Positions 1 to 6,514 of a stretch of 64,000 nucleotides of DNA are shown one piece after another. The DNA comes from Kocuria dechangensis (GTDB taxonomy: Bacteria > Actinomycetota > Actinomycetes > Actinomycetales > Micrococcaceae), in the NCBI RefSeq assembly GCF_014636775.1, contig NZ_BMEQ01000004.1, forward strand, positions 1 to 64,000. The letters run 5' to 3'. How positions within the stretch are numbered: the first letter of the stretch is position 1; every line of letters starts with the position of its first letter. The position numbers and the translations under genes were made by a program. The notes beneath the pieces are model-generated. The model was not told the DNA's origin. It did not search any database and saw only the letters and a program-made list of their open reading frames with translations.

Positions 1-242
1 GGCTCTCCGCCTCGCGCACCTCCCCGACCACCAGCCGGTCCGGGCGCATCCGCAGGGCCTCCTTGACCAGCCGGCGCAGCGGGATCTCCCCCGTCCCCTC
101 CAGGTTCGGCTGGCGGCACTGCATGCCCACCACGTCGCGCAGCGGCACCTGCAGCTCGAAGATCTCCTCCACCGTCACCACCCGCTCCCGCGCCCCGATG
201 GACGCGCACAGGCAGTTGAGCAGCGTGGTCTTACCGACCTGG
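1..242 (-). pseudogene. cpaF: C-terminal half of disrupted CpaF/TadA pilus ATPase (runs off left edge)
   Basis: Read on the minus strand from the element junction, this gives GKTTLLN, then the region ending VEEIFELQVPLRDVV, then RQPNLEGTGEIPLRRLVKEALRMRPDRLVVGEVR. These are the second half of the Walker A motif, the Asp-box region and the start of the Walker B region of secretion ATPases of the CpaF/TadA family, which power assembly of Flp/Tad pili at the inner membrane. The matching N-terminal half lies at 4674-5321 on the same strand, with a mobile element between them. No start codon or ribosome site precedes this half, so it is probably not translated while the element is integrated. The gene continues beyond position 1, where the remaining tad genes would be expected. 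Confidence 0.9.
238..242. repeat. Left attachment core (attL)
   Basis: CCTGG is shared with 4691-4695. Host sequence to the left (CCGACCTG) and host sequence right of the other copy (TGGGTCG) rebuild the 12-bp palindrome CGACCTGGGTCG with a central TG. That is the layout expected of a serine-integrase attB, with a non-palindromic central dinucleotide. Crossover is therefore probably at TG, 240-241. The exact cut position is inferred. Confidence 0.75.
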
Positions 243-257
243 CGCTAACCTACCCCT

Positions 258-1664
258 ATGACGAAGACGCGCAGCGCGGTGGCGATTTACGCCCGCATCT
301 CCCAGGACCGGACCGGCGAAGAGCTGGGGGTGAAGCGCCAGCTCCAGGACTGCCGGGCCGAGGCCGAGCGTCGCGGTTGGACCGTGGCGCAGGAGTACGT
401 GGACGACGACATCAGCGCCTACTCGGGCAAGAAGCGCCCGGAGTACGAGCGCATGCTTCGGGACATCGCGGAAGGCCGCCGGGACGGGGTGATCGTGTGG
501 CACATGGACCGGTTGCACCGCCGCCCGATTGAACTGGAGCGCTTCGCAGAGATCTGCGGCCACGCCGAATTGCGCGACGTGGTGACCCCCTCGGGTGACG
601 TGGACCTGGTCAACGGTGACGGTCTGCTCATGGCCCGGTTGCTGGCGGCGGTGGCAGCGAACGAGTCCAACGCCAAGAGCCGCCGTATCTCTCGTAAGTC
701 CTTGGAGATTGCGCAGTCCGGACGCCCTACGATGGGCGGCCCGCGCCCCTTTGGTTTCCTTGATGACCGGGTGACTCACCATCCGGCAGAAGCTCCGGTG
801 ATCCGCCAACTGACCCGCCGGGCTCTGGCCGGGGAGACCTTGATCTCTCTGGTGACCTGGCTGCAGGACAAGGGCGTCACGACGACCCAGGGCAAGGAGT
901 GGCGGACCAATACCGTGCGGACGGTGTTGACGAACCCGCGCATGTGGGGCATGCGGGTGCACCAAGGGCAGGTGATCGGCAAGGCGGTTTGGGAGCCGAT
1001 CATTACCGAGGACGAGGGCGAGCGGCTGCGCCGGAAGCTGCTCGATCCGGCCCGGCGCACCAACCGCAGCGCCCGCCGCTACCCGCTGAGCGGGATGCTG
1101 GAGTGCGGCAAGTGCGGCAACCGGATGCACTCCCACCCACGCGGCCAGTACCGCCGATACGGCTGCCTCAAAGGCCCTGACTCCCGCGGCTGCGGCGGCA
1201 TCTTCATCTATGCCGAGCGGCTGGAGGAGTTCATCGCCGAGGCTGTGCTGTACCGGCTGGACTCCCCGGAGTTGCACCGGACCCTCACGGAGGACACCAC
1301 CGCACCGGAGGAAGCGCGTGCCCTGGAAGAAGCCATCGAGGCTGATGCCGCGAAGCTCAACGAGCTGGCGGAGATGTGGGCCGACGGGGAGATCACCCGC
1401 GCCCAGATGAAAACCATGCAGAGCCGCGTGGAGGCCCGCTTGGAAACCAACCGGCGAGCGTTCTCACGGCTCACCCACCCGGCCGACGCTGCCGAGTACA
1501 TCGGTCAGGGTCAGGAGCTGCGGGCCAAGTGGCACACGCTGAACCTGTCCCAGCAGGTGGCGATCATCAAGGCCGTGCTGCACAAGGTCACGATCCTGCC
1601 CGCCACCACGCCGGGGCGGCACGGGCTGGACCCGAATCGCGTCGTGCCCGAGTGGCGGCTGTAG
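258..1664 (+). CDS. Large serine recombinase (integrase) of the element
   Basis: A 468-residue site-specific recombinase that should catalyse integration into, and with a partner factor excision from, cpaF. The N-terminal resolvase domain (about 1-145) begins with YARIS, placing the nucleophilic serine at residue 15. It also contains DRLHRRP and the ANESNAKSRR segment that starts the long helix. The recombinase domain (about 160-260) has the typical GPRPFGF entry. A zinc-ribbon follows (CGKCGNR, then CLK and CGG), then a coiled-coil region at about 340-420. Length is normal for the family. The ATG lies only 16 nt from the attachment core. No Shine-Dalgarno is visible, but TAACCT at 246-251 sits 6 nt before the ATG, which suits a leaderless transcript. 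It is convergent with the Rep module. Confidence 0.95.
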   Translation: MTKTRSAVAIYARISQDRTGEELGVKRQLQDCRAEAERRGWTVAQEYVDDDISAYSGKKRPEYERMLRDIAEGRRDGVIVWHMDRLHRRPIELERFAEICGHAELRDVVTPSGDVDLVNGDGLLMARLLAAVAANESNAKSRRISRKSLEIAQSGRPTMGGPRPFGFLDDRVTHHPAEAPVIRQLTRRALAGETLISLVTWLQDKGVTTTQGKEWRTNTVRTVLTNPRMWGMRVHQGQVIGKAVWEPIITEDEGERLRRKLLDPARRTNRSARRYPLSGMLECGKCGNRMHSHPRGQYRRYGCLKGPDSRGCGGIFIYAERLEEFIAEAVLYRLDSPELHRTLTEDTTAPEEARALEEAIEADAAKLNELAEMWADGEITRAQMKTMQSRVEARLETNRRAFSRLTHPADAAEYIGQGQELRAKWHTLNLSQQVAIIKAVLHKVTILPATTPGRHGLDPNRVVPEWRL

Positions 1665-1714
1665 GGGCCGGGGCGGGGCGGTTGCGTGCTCGGCGCCAAG
1701 GCGCCGTGCGCGCG

Positions 1715-1852
1715 CTACCTCCCCGCCTCCGTCCCTAGCAGGTCGCCAATGCGGCGCAGCGCCACCGGATCGGTCACCTTCTCCGGGACACCCTGGGCCT
1801 CACAGGACGCACGCACCCACGCGGCCAGCACCGCCGGATCGACCCCGCTCAC
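1715..1852 (-). CDS. 45-aa ORF translationally coupled to Rep
   Basis: The GTG start overlaps the TGA stop of the Rep gene in a GTGA quartet (1849-1852), a signature of coupled translation. The product (MSGVDPAVLAAWVRASCEAQ... to LLGTEAGR) is acidic to neutral, predicted mostly helical, and has no recognisable domain. A role as a Rep accessory, copy-control or excision factor is possible but unproven. Position and coupling are the only evidence. The coding stretch could also be a chance ORF in GC-rich sequence. Confidence 0.5.
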   Translation of the reverse strand: MSGVDPAVLAAWVRASCEAQGVPEKVTDPVALRRIGDLLGTEAGR

Positions 1853-2631
1853 GGCTGGCCGTCCCACTGCGCCCAGATGGCCGGCGGACCGACCCACAGT
1901 TCGACTTCCTCGGAGTTCCAGCGCACCGCCGGCGCGACACCAAACTCCTTCGAAGCAAGCTCGATGACTGACTCAGATGTGGTGCCGTAGAGCTGCAGCT
2001 TCCTCGGCTGGTATCCCTGGGCGACCTCGTAGCGGTGCATCCCCGGCACCCGCACCGTGGGATCGTCGAAGGTCTTGCCCACGTACTTGGACAGGTACCG
2101 TGCCGCGATCCGGGCCTCACCCAGCGACCCGGAGCCGATCGGCCCACCGCCCAGACGCTTGATCCCGACGAAGCCACGCCCCCACGTGGTCTTGATGAGT
2201 CGCTGGGGAACGAACTGGCCCACGGCGAAGTGCACGTGGAAGTGCACCCCGTCCTTGTGCAGCTCCGGCACCCAGATATACGGCAGCGGACGCCCACCGA
2301 GCGCCACGCGCAGCTCCCGGAAAAACAGCCCGACGTGCTGGCGCAGTTCCCGTGGGTCAGAACAGCGCGGGTCACCGTAAGTCAGTGTGCCCAGACGGTT
2401 GAGGCGATTCGCAGCGCAGTATCGGCGGAGCTTGCCCCGAGCACGACGGGCAGCTTCCTTGGCGGCACGTTCCGGATCACGGCCCGTGCCGGGGGCGACG
2501 TAGGAGCGGTCGGGCTGGTGGGAGCCGACGAAGCAGCCGCCACCCTCCCCCGCATCGGGGTAGAGGGACAGCAACCAGCCAGCGCGAGGAGGGGCGAGAA
2601 CGGACGAGGGGCGGGAGGATTCAACAGACAC
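1849..2631 (-). CDS. HUH-type rolling-circle replication initiator (Rep)
   Basis: A 260-residue protein with the three motifs of rolling-circle initiators in order. They are LGTLTYG at about 80-86 (motif 1), HFHVHF at 130-135, whose paired histidines (132, 134) bind the metal, and ARYLSKYVGK at about 177-186, with candidate nucleophilic tyrosines at 179 and 183. Such proteins nick one strand at a double-strand origin and stay linked to the 5' end. The start is GTG at 2631, chosen because GGAG lies 6 nt upstream in a good spacing. In an integrated element, Rep implies an autonomously replicating circular stage after excision. It is followed by the coupled 45-aa ORF. Confidence 0.85.
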   Translation of the reverse strand: MSVESSRPSSVLAPPRAGWLLSLYPDAGEGGGCFVGSHQPDRSYVAPGTGRDPERAAKEAARRARGKLRRYCAANRLNRLGTLTYGDPRCSDPRELRQHVGLFFRELRVALGGRPLPYIWVPELHKDGVHFHVHFAVGQFVPQRLIKTTWGRGFVGIKRLGGGPIGSGSLGEARIAARYLSKYVGKTFDDPTVRVPGMHRYEVAQGYQPRKLQLYGTTSESVIELASKEFGVAPAVRWNSEEVELWVGPPAIWAQWDGQP

Positions 2632-2919
2632 AGGGACTCCGGGGGCGGAAACCGACTAGGAACCGCTGAAGTCCGTGGATCGTGAGATGTAGCTACAGAA
2701 GACAGACCTCAGCACCCGGTCTCGCTCCGGATGGGCCTCTTCTTCTATGCCTTTGAGCGACTTGTGGATGCTGGCCTACCGGCACGCTCGACCTCACCCG
2801 AAAGAGGCCACCTTCTTAGTATTTTTTCTGTCAGGGTTCGGGACTGGCTGTTCCCCTGCGCGACATTGCTTAAGTGATACCACGGTCTCCGGTGCCCCAC
2901 GGCACCTCCCCGTCCCGCT

Positions 2920-3043
2920 GGGGCTGGGAGGTTGCCCAGGGTCACCTGGAAGACTGCCGCAGGACCGTTCGTCCTCGCCCGCGGGGCGGGCTGCGGGCGC
3001 TGCGTCCCTTGCCTACGGGGCAGCGTGGGCACCTCCCAGCCCC
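2920..3043. repeat. Long imperfect inverted repeat within the putative origin
   Basis: The left arm 2920-2937 reads GGGGCTGGGAGGTTGCCC. The right arm 3027-3043 is its reverse complement apart from one extra T in the left arm. About 89 bases lie between, so a single strand could fold into a large stem-loop, as single-strand origins of rolling-circle replicons do. Confidence 0.7.
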
Positions 3044-3081
3044 GCCAAACCCCCACGAGTTACGTTGCTAGTTCAAGTCAA

Positions 3082-3110
3082 GGGCGTCGCGGGCTGCGCC
3101 CGCCACGCCC
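3082..3110 (-). terminator. Strong hairpin just after the exonuclease stop codon
   Basis: Arms 3082-3094 and 3098-3110 (GGGCGTCGCGGGC and GCCCGCCACGCCC) form a 13-bp stem with one mismatch around a TGC loop. It lies 8 nt downstream of the exonuclease stop in the direction of transcription, so a terminator is likely. There is no U-tract. It could instead be part of the replication origin. Confidence 0.55.
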
Positions 3111-3118
3111 CGCGCGCC

Positions 3119-3748
3119 CTAGTACGCGAACACGTCACCGCACCCTCTGAGGTCCGTTTCAATCCTTGTCGGTAGGTATGCGAAGGTCCTCTCAGCCATA
3201 TCGGCCAGCCCTCGAGAGCGAGCTATACCCATAAGGCGAGCAAACAAGGGCACTAGGTACTCAACATCCTGGGCAGCGTAGTTGATCTGCTCCTTATTCA
3301 AAGATGACGCCAACCAATCGGAGGTCTGCTGCGATTTATCTAAATCCACATGCAGGTAACGTTGAAGAGTTGGCTTCAAGCTATACTCTTTAGGCTCCTT
3401 GCCCGGACTAACAATTTTTGAAAGTATCTTAGTGCACCCAACCGCTTGAGGACTCACACCCCAGTGGTGACTCATGAACCTAAGATCAAAGGGTGCATGG
3501 TGAAATACTTTTACGGTAGCCTCGGACGACAGCAATTCCCTCAGGCGTTCGGGGATTGAGTCCGTGACTTGAATTATTTGAGTCCCCAATCCGGGAACAT
3601 GTATTTGACAAGTCCCAATGCGATCACGAGACCAATCTAATCCACTGGTTTCTATGTCCCACGCAATTACACCGCTGTCTCGCGCGGCGTTCTCAAAAAC
3701 AGGCGTGATGTCACCCTCAACGATCTGCAATTCGGGTGCTTCTATCAA
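3119..3748 (-). CDS. DEDDy-family 3'-5' exonuclease (RNase D-like), element cargo
   Basis: This 209-residue protein carries the full DEDDy set. Exo I is WDIETSG (Asp31, Glu33), Exo II is HHAPFDL (Asp88) and Exo III is YAAQDVEYL (Tyr157, Asp161). This is the RNase D/WRN-type nuclease core with no HRDC or other extra domain. It should digest RNA or DNA from the 3' end using two metal ions. The start is TTG at 3748, overlapping the TGA of the upstream membrane-protein gene in the quartet TTGA, so the two are coupled. Base composition is about 45% GC in its middle. The gene looks recently acquired and probably functions with its partner. A defence or addiction role is inference. Confidence 0.85.
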   Translation of the reverse strand: MIEAPELQIVEGDITPVFENAARDSGVIAWDIETSGLDWSRDRIGTCQIHVPGLGTQIIQVTDSIPERLRELLSSEATVKVFHHAPFDLRFMSHHWGVSPQAVGCTKILSKIVSPGKEPKEYSLKPTLQRYLHVDLDKSQQTSDWLASSLNKEQINYAAQDVEYLVPLFARLMGIARSRGLADMAERTFAYLPTRIETDLRGCGDVFAY

Positions 3749-4560
3749 TTTCCTGCCTCTTTCTGAGCAAGCTCCTCCAAAGATACCGGAGTGCTTTGCT
3801 CCCTAATTGCTTCTAGGTCCCGCTTAAAGAACTCCCCAAAGCTGCCCTTCCCATCGAACAACATCGTGGGAACACGCCCGTGTTCCCGTCCATGGGAGTA
3901 AAGCGTGATCAGGTATGTGTCATCGAATCTGTAGCAAGTGAATGTGGGATCGCCCGCCCGGTAGTACACCCGAACATCAGCGACGCTGCCATTACCGAGT
4001 CGTGAGAATGCTTGGGCAGCATCCCGCACATGCGACTTCATTTTTTCAACGCTATAGTCGTACCGCTGTGCCAGGACATGCATCGTCGGTTCATCCTCCG
4101 GGTCCGGAAAATACATCCACAACGTGTGATTGTCATGCGTAGCAAATTCTTTGAGTGTTTCCCAATGGCGCGTTCGCCAGCTTCGACCGTAGGCGATGAA
4201 AACCTCAATACGTTTGGCGCGCGAGAACAAATTGGACCAGGGAACGTCCATCCAATCCATGGTGGCTCGATCAAGACCGGTGGAGTCCACCTCGGACGAA
4301 AGTCGCGCCTTTTGGATCACCTCGTCCATGAACGCACGCTTAGCTCTAATGTCCCACAGGACGCCCAAGCCGCCCGTTGTCACAAAAATTGCCCCCAGTT
4401 GATTAAACGTCGTTCGCCATGCTTCATGTCCGTCCAACCACGGCAGGTTGGAAACAAACATCACCGCTGCACCAATAAAGGCAAGCAGCGTCGACCAAAC
4501 CCAAACCTGGTAGGACACCAACCGTTCGGTCAGCGTCCGGCTTTTCTTGCTCACTAGCAT
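3745..4560 (-). CDS. Two-TM protein with conserved-looking cytoplasmic domain, partner of the exonuclease
   Basis: About 271 residues. Hydrophobic segments at about 19-37 and 52-70 suggest a helical hairpin in the membrane, followed by a soluble domain of about 190 residues. That domain contains NLFSRAKRIEVFIAYGRSW, TLWMYFPDPEDEP and CYRFDDTYLITLYSHG. The alternating strand/helix layout (an A-x-x-I-x-V strand, then SW, then a PDP turn, then a YRFDD strand) is reminiscent of PLD-like folds, but no HxK motif is present, so I do not assign an enzyme activity. The start may be ATG 4560 or GTG 4554. GAGAGG touches the ATG but sits 6 nt from the GTG, which favours the latter. It is low GC and coupled to the downstream exonuclease by TTGA. 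Confidence 0.75.
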   Translation of the reverse strand: MLVSKKSRTLTERLVSYQVWVWSTLLAFIGAAVMFVSNLPWLDGHEAWRTTFNQLGAIFVTTGGLGVLWDIRAKRAFMDEVIQKARLSSEVDSTGLDRATMDWMDVPWSNLFSRAKRIEVFIAYGRSWRTRHWETLKEFATHDNHTLWMYFPDPEDEPTMHVLAQRYDYSVEKMKSHVRDAAQAFSRLGNGSVADVRVYYRAGDPTFTCYRFDDTYLITLYSHGREHGRVPTMLFDGKGSFGEFFKRDLEAIREQSTPVSLEELAQKEAGN

Positions 4561-4673
4561 CCTCTCGACCGGGTACCCCCAGCCTATGCCTGGGGCGGGA
4601 CGCCCTAACGCTGACAGTCCAGGCGCCCCCCCTGAACCCTTCACCAGCACGTCTGAATGCCGGTTGCTTCGGA

Positions 4674-5321
4674 TTATGCGGGGTTGCCCGCCTGGGTCGC
4701 CCCGGAGACGAGGATGTTCAGGCCGCTGGCCACGGCGGCGTCGAGGAAGCGCGCCGCCTGGTGGGTGAGCGAGCCCAGCTCCACGAGGTCGTCCAGCCGG
4801 CGCGCCCGTGCCACGAACTTCCGGATGTTCACCGCCCAGTGGGTGCGGGTCACGTCCGGGATCACCACGTGCAGCCGCGAGCCGTCCGGCAGCGCGGCGT
4901 CCACGAAGGGGGAGCTGAGGTCGAGACGGCGGCCCGAGCTCTTGAGCATGCGCTCCACCAGGTTGCGGATCTGCGCCTCCGTGAGCACCAGGCTCGTGAG
5001 CTCCGACTCCCCGCCCCGGGCCACGTACACCTCCGCGGGGCCGTTGATCCAGATCTCCTCGATCTCCGGGTCGTCGAGCAGCGGCTGGAGGGGCCCGAAG
5101 CCGGCCACGAGGTCCAGGACGGCGCGGCGGGCGGCGTCGAGGTCCGCGAGCGCGGGCAGCACGCCGCGGGCCGAGCGCTGGTCGTAGTCGCGGACGGCGG
5201 CGTCGACGAGCACGCGGGTCTCCTCGACCTGGAGCACCGGGTCCAGCCCGCGGCGCCGGATGAGCTCGCGCACCTCTGCCTCGACGAGGCCGAGGGCGTC
5301 CTCGGAGAGCACTGCCGTCAT
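4674..5321 (-). pseudogene. cpaF: N-terminal half of CpaF/TadA ATPase, truncated in the P-loop
   Basis: Starts with ATG 5321 preceded by AGGGGG. The translated 215 residues hold the N-terminal all-helical domain and the PAS-like N1D region of secretion ATPases (GFGPLQPLLDDPEIEEIWINGP, RLDLSSPFVDAALPDGSRLHV), and end LNILVSGATQAGNPA followed by a stop. The normal sequence would continue GATQ-x-GKTTLLN. The last residues (AGNPA) come from the element. The product lacks the Walker A lysine, Walker B and C-terminal domain, so it cannot hydrolyse ATP. Pilus assembly from this locus should be off unless the element excises. The CpaE- and CpaB-like genes at 20.4-22.4 kb are separate from this locus. 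Confidence 0.9.
4691..4695. repeat. Right attachment core (attR)
   Basis: Second copy of CCTGG, followed directly by host GTCG. Joining the element ends across the core gives an attP with the outer dyad GGTT...AACC (GGTTGCCCGCC then TGGCGCTAACC), a different arm sequence from the attB palindrome, as serine integrases require. Confidence 0.75.
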
Positions 5322-5527
5322 GAGACCCCCTGTGCGGTCCCGGCGCCCCCGCGCCGGTCGCGCTCCCCCCGGAGCGCATGGACAGGAACATAGGCCAGAC
5401 GGGGCGGGTGTCGGCAGACCAGGGGTGCCGGCCTGTGGACAGGGCTCGCCGACAAGGGGCGATGGTCGCGGCGGCGAACGCCCCCGGCGTCACACTATGC
5501 AGACGCAACGAGCAGGAGGGTCTGCGG

Positions 5528-6355
5528 TCACCCGCAGGAGGGAGCCACCCGGTCCCAGTACGACGGCAGGGAGTCCCAGGGGTTCGCGCCGGAGTCGTCG
5601 GTCACGTAGAGGTGGCCGGCGCTGCGCTCCCCGGCCAGCTCGCACACGCGGGCCAGGGCGTCCTCCGGCGTCGTGTGCACGAGGTGGGCGAAGCGCTCCG
5701 GCGGGTGCGCGGCGATCCACCTCGGCGGCGTCCACGCCTCGTAGGCGGCCGCGGAACCCTCGAACACCACGAGAACGTCGGCCACGGGGGTGTCGAGCTG
5801 CCAGTCCGTGCCGGCGGCGACGCCCGGGTTGCCCACGACCAGCTCCGTCCCGGCGGTGCGCTGCCCGACGTGCGCGTAGACCTGCTGGTAGTAGGCCCGC
5901 AGGTCCCGGCCGGTGGCCGGGTCCTGGGGGCTCTCGGCCATCTCGTCCACGAAGACGCCGTCGACGGCGTAGTCGGCGTAGTACCGGTCGATGTCGGCGG
6001 TGACCTCCGCGAGCGGCCGAGCCCCGTAGCGGGTGGAGACGTAGCCGAGGACCTTCTGGCCCCGGTCGTGGCAGTCCGCGACCACGTCCGCGTACCGGCT
6101 GTCCGCCTGGGCGCCGGGTCCGTCGGCCGGGTTGAGGACGGCGATCGACCCGCCGTCCGCGGCGCGCATGTCCCGGCACGTGGCCGGCCACAGCTCCCCC
6201 TCGGCGTCCGGGGCGAAGTAGGCGGGCACGAGCTGGCGCTGGTCGCCCTGCGCGGCGCCCGCGGACACGCCGACGCCGACGGCCACCAGGAGGCAGGCCG
6301 TGAGCAGCGCGACTATCCGGGTCCTGCTCCTGCGCTCGGCATGGGCAGCGGTCAT
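5528..6355 (-). CDS. Secreted spherulin-4-like (GH135/GH114-type barrel) protein
   Basis: A 275-residue protein with a Sec-type signal region at about 15-35 (IVALLTACLLVAVGVGVSAGA). It has one domain of the spherulation-specific family 4 type, with VPAYFAPD at the start, YVSTRYGARPL in the middle, the acidic DGVFVDEM segment, and VVGNPG and DVLVVFEGS. In characterised relatives (Sph3/GH135) such acidic residues at barrel strand ends cleave galactosamine-rich exopolysaccharide. Activity on a wall or capsule glycan is inferred. ATG 6355 is preceded by GGGAGGA. It lies downstream of, and is closely related to, the next gene, so the pair looks like a tandem duplication. Confidence 0.8.
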   Translation of the reverse strand: MTAAHAERRSRTRIVALLTACLLVAVGVGVSAGAAQGDQRQLVPAYFAPDAEGELWPATCRDMRAADGGSIAVLNPADGPGAQADSRYADVVADCHDRGQKVLGYVSTRYGARPLAEVTADIDRYYADYAVDGVFVDEMAESPQDPATGRDLRAYYQQVYAHVGQRTAGTELVVGNPGVAAGTDWQLDTPVADVLVVFEGSAAAYEAWTPPRWIAAHPPERFAHLVHTTPEDALARVCELAGERSAGHLYVTDDSGANPWDSLPSYWDRVAPSCG

Positions 6356-6514
6356 CCGGTCCTCCCACGACCTGGGCGCGCGGGGCGGTGCTGCCCCGGT
6401 GCTCCGCAGTCTAGGAGCGCGGGGCCGGGCCCTGCACTCCCCCCGCCGACACCGGACGTCACAGAAGCGAACACCACTGCAGGGACCACCGCGGGCGGAG
6501 ACACCGGGGCCGGG

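Larger units (their letters stand above)
2632..3118. other. Non-coding, structure-rich segment; candidate replication origin and rep promoter
   Basis: No convincing gene fits these 487 bases. The part from about 2700 to 2880 is moderately AT-rich, and the rest is GC-rich and full of dyads. Those are GGTGCC at 2891-2896 with GGCACC at 2901-2906, an 18/17-nt inverted repeat (2920-2937 and 3027-3043), and a tight 13-bp stem at 3082-3110. A rolling-circle element needs double- and single-strand origins near rep, and this is the only place they could sit. The assignment is inference from position and structure. Confidence 0.5.
238..4695. mobile_element. Integrated serine-recombinase element inside cpaF (about 4.45 kb)
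   Basis: The two halves of cpaF lie on the same strand on either side of this block. Removing it joins them in frame to read VSGATQVGKTTLLN, a complete Walker A. Both edges carry the 5-bp sequence CCTGG (238-242 and 4691-4695). The cargo is a large serine recombinase 16 nt inside the left edge, a 45-codon ORF, an HUH Rep, a structured non-coding region, a DEDDy exonuclease and a two-TM protein. All except the recombinase are on the minus strand. Base composition departs sharply from the chromosome: I counted 54 G/C in 120 bases (45%) at 3301-3420, in a window that is otherwise very GC-rich. No transfer (FtsK/TraB-like) or excisionase gene is visible, so this is a minimal integrative plasmid-like element, mobilised by others or by Rep. 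Confidence 0.9.

Noticed and set aside
63-248. 61-aa plus-strand frame at the left edge
   Set aside because: Antisense of the cpaF C-terminal half.
2734-2809. 8-bp inverted repeat GGCCTCTT/AAGAGGCC
   Set aside because: Arms are 60 nt apart and short. It may be chance and adds nothing beyond the origin segment already listed.
2745-3056. 103-aa frame in the element's non-coding block
   Set aside because: No start signal, no family, and it lies over dyad structures expected of an origin.
2747-3175. 142-aa plus-strand frame in the element
   Set aside because: Runs into the exonuclease stop region, lacks a ribosome site and has no domain.
3745-5508. Reading the two-TM gene as a 587-aa protein continuing to 5508
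   Set aside because: The extension runs antisense-like through the attachment site and the cpaF N-terminal gene with Arg/Pro/Gly filler. Starts at 4560 or 4554 have a ribosome site.
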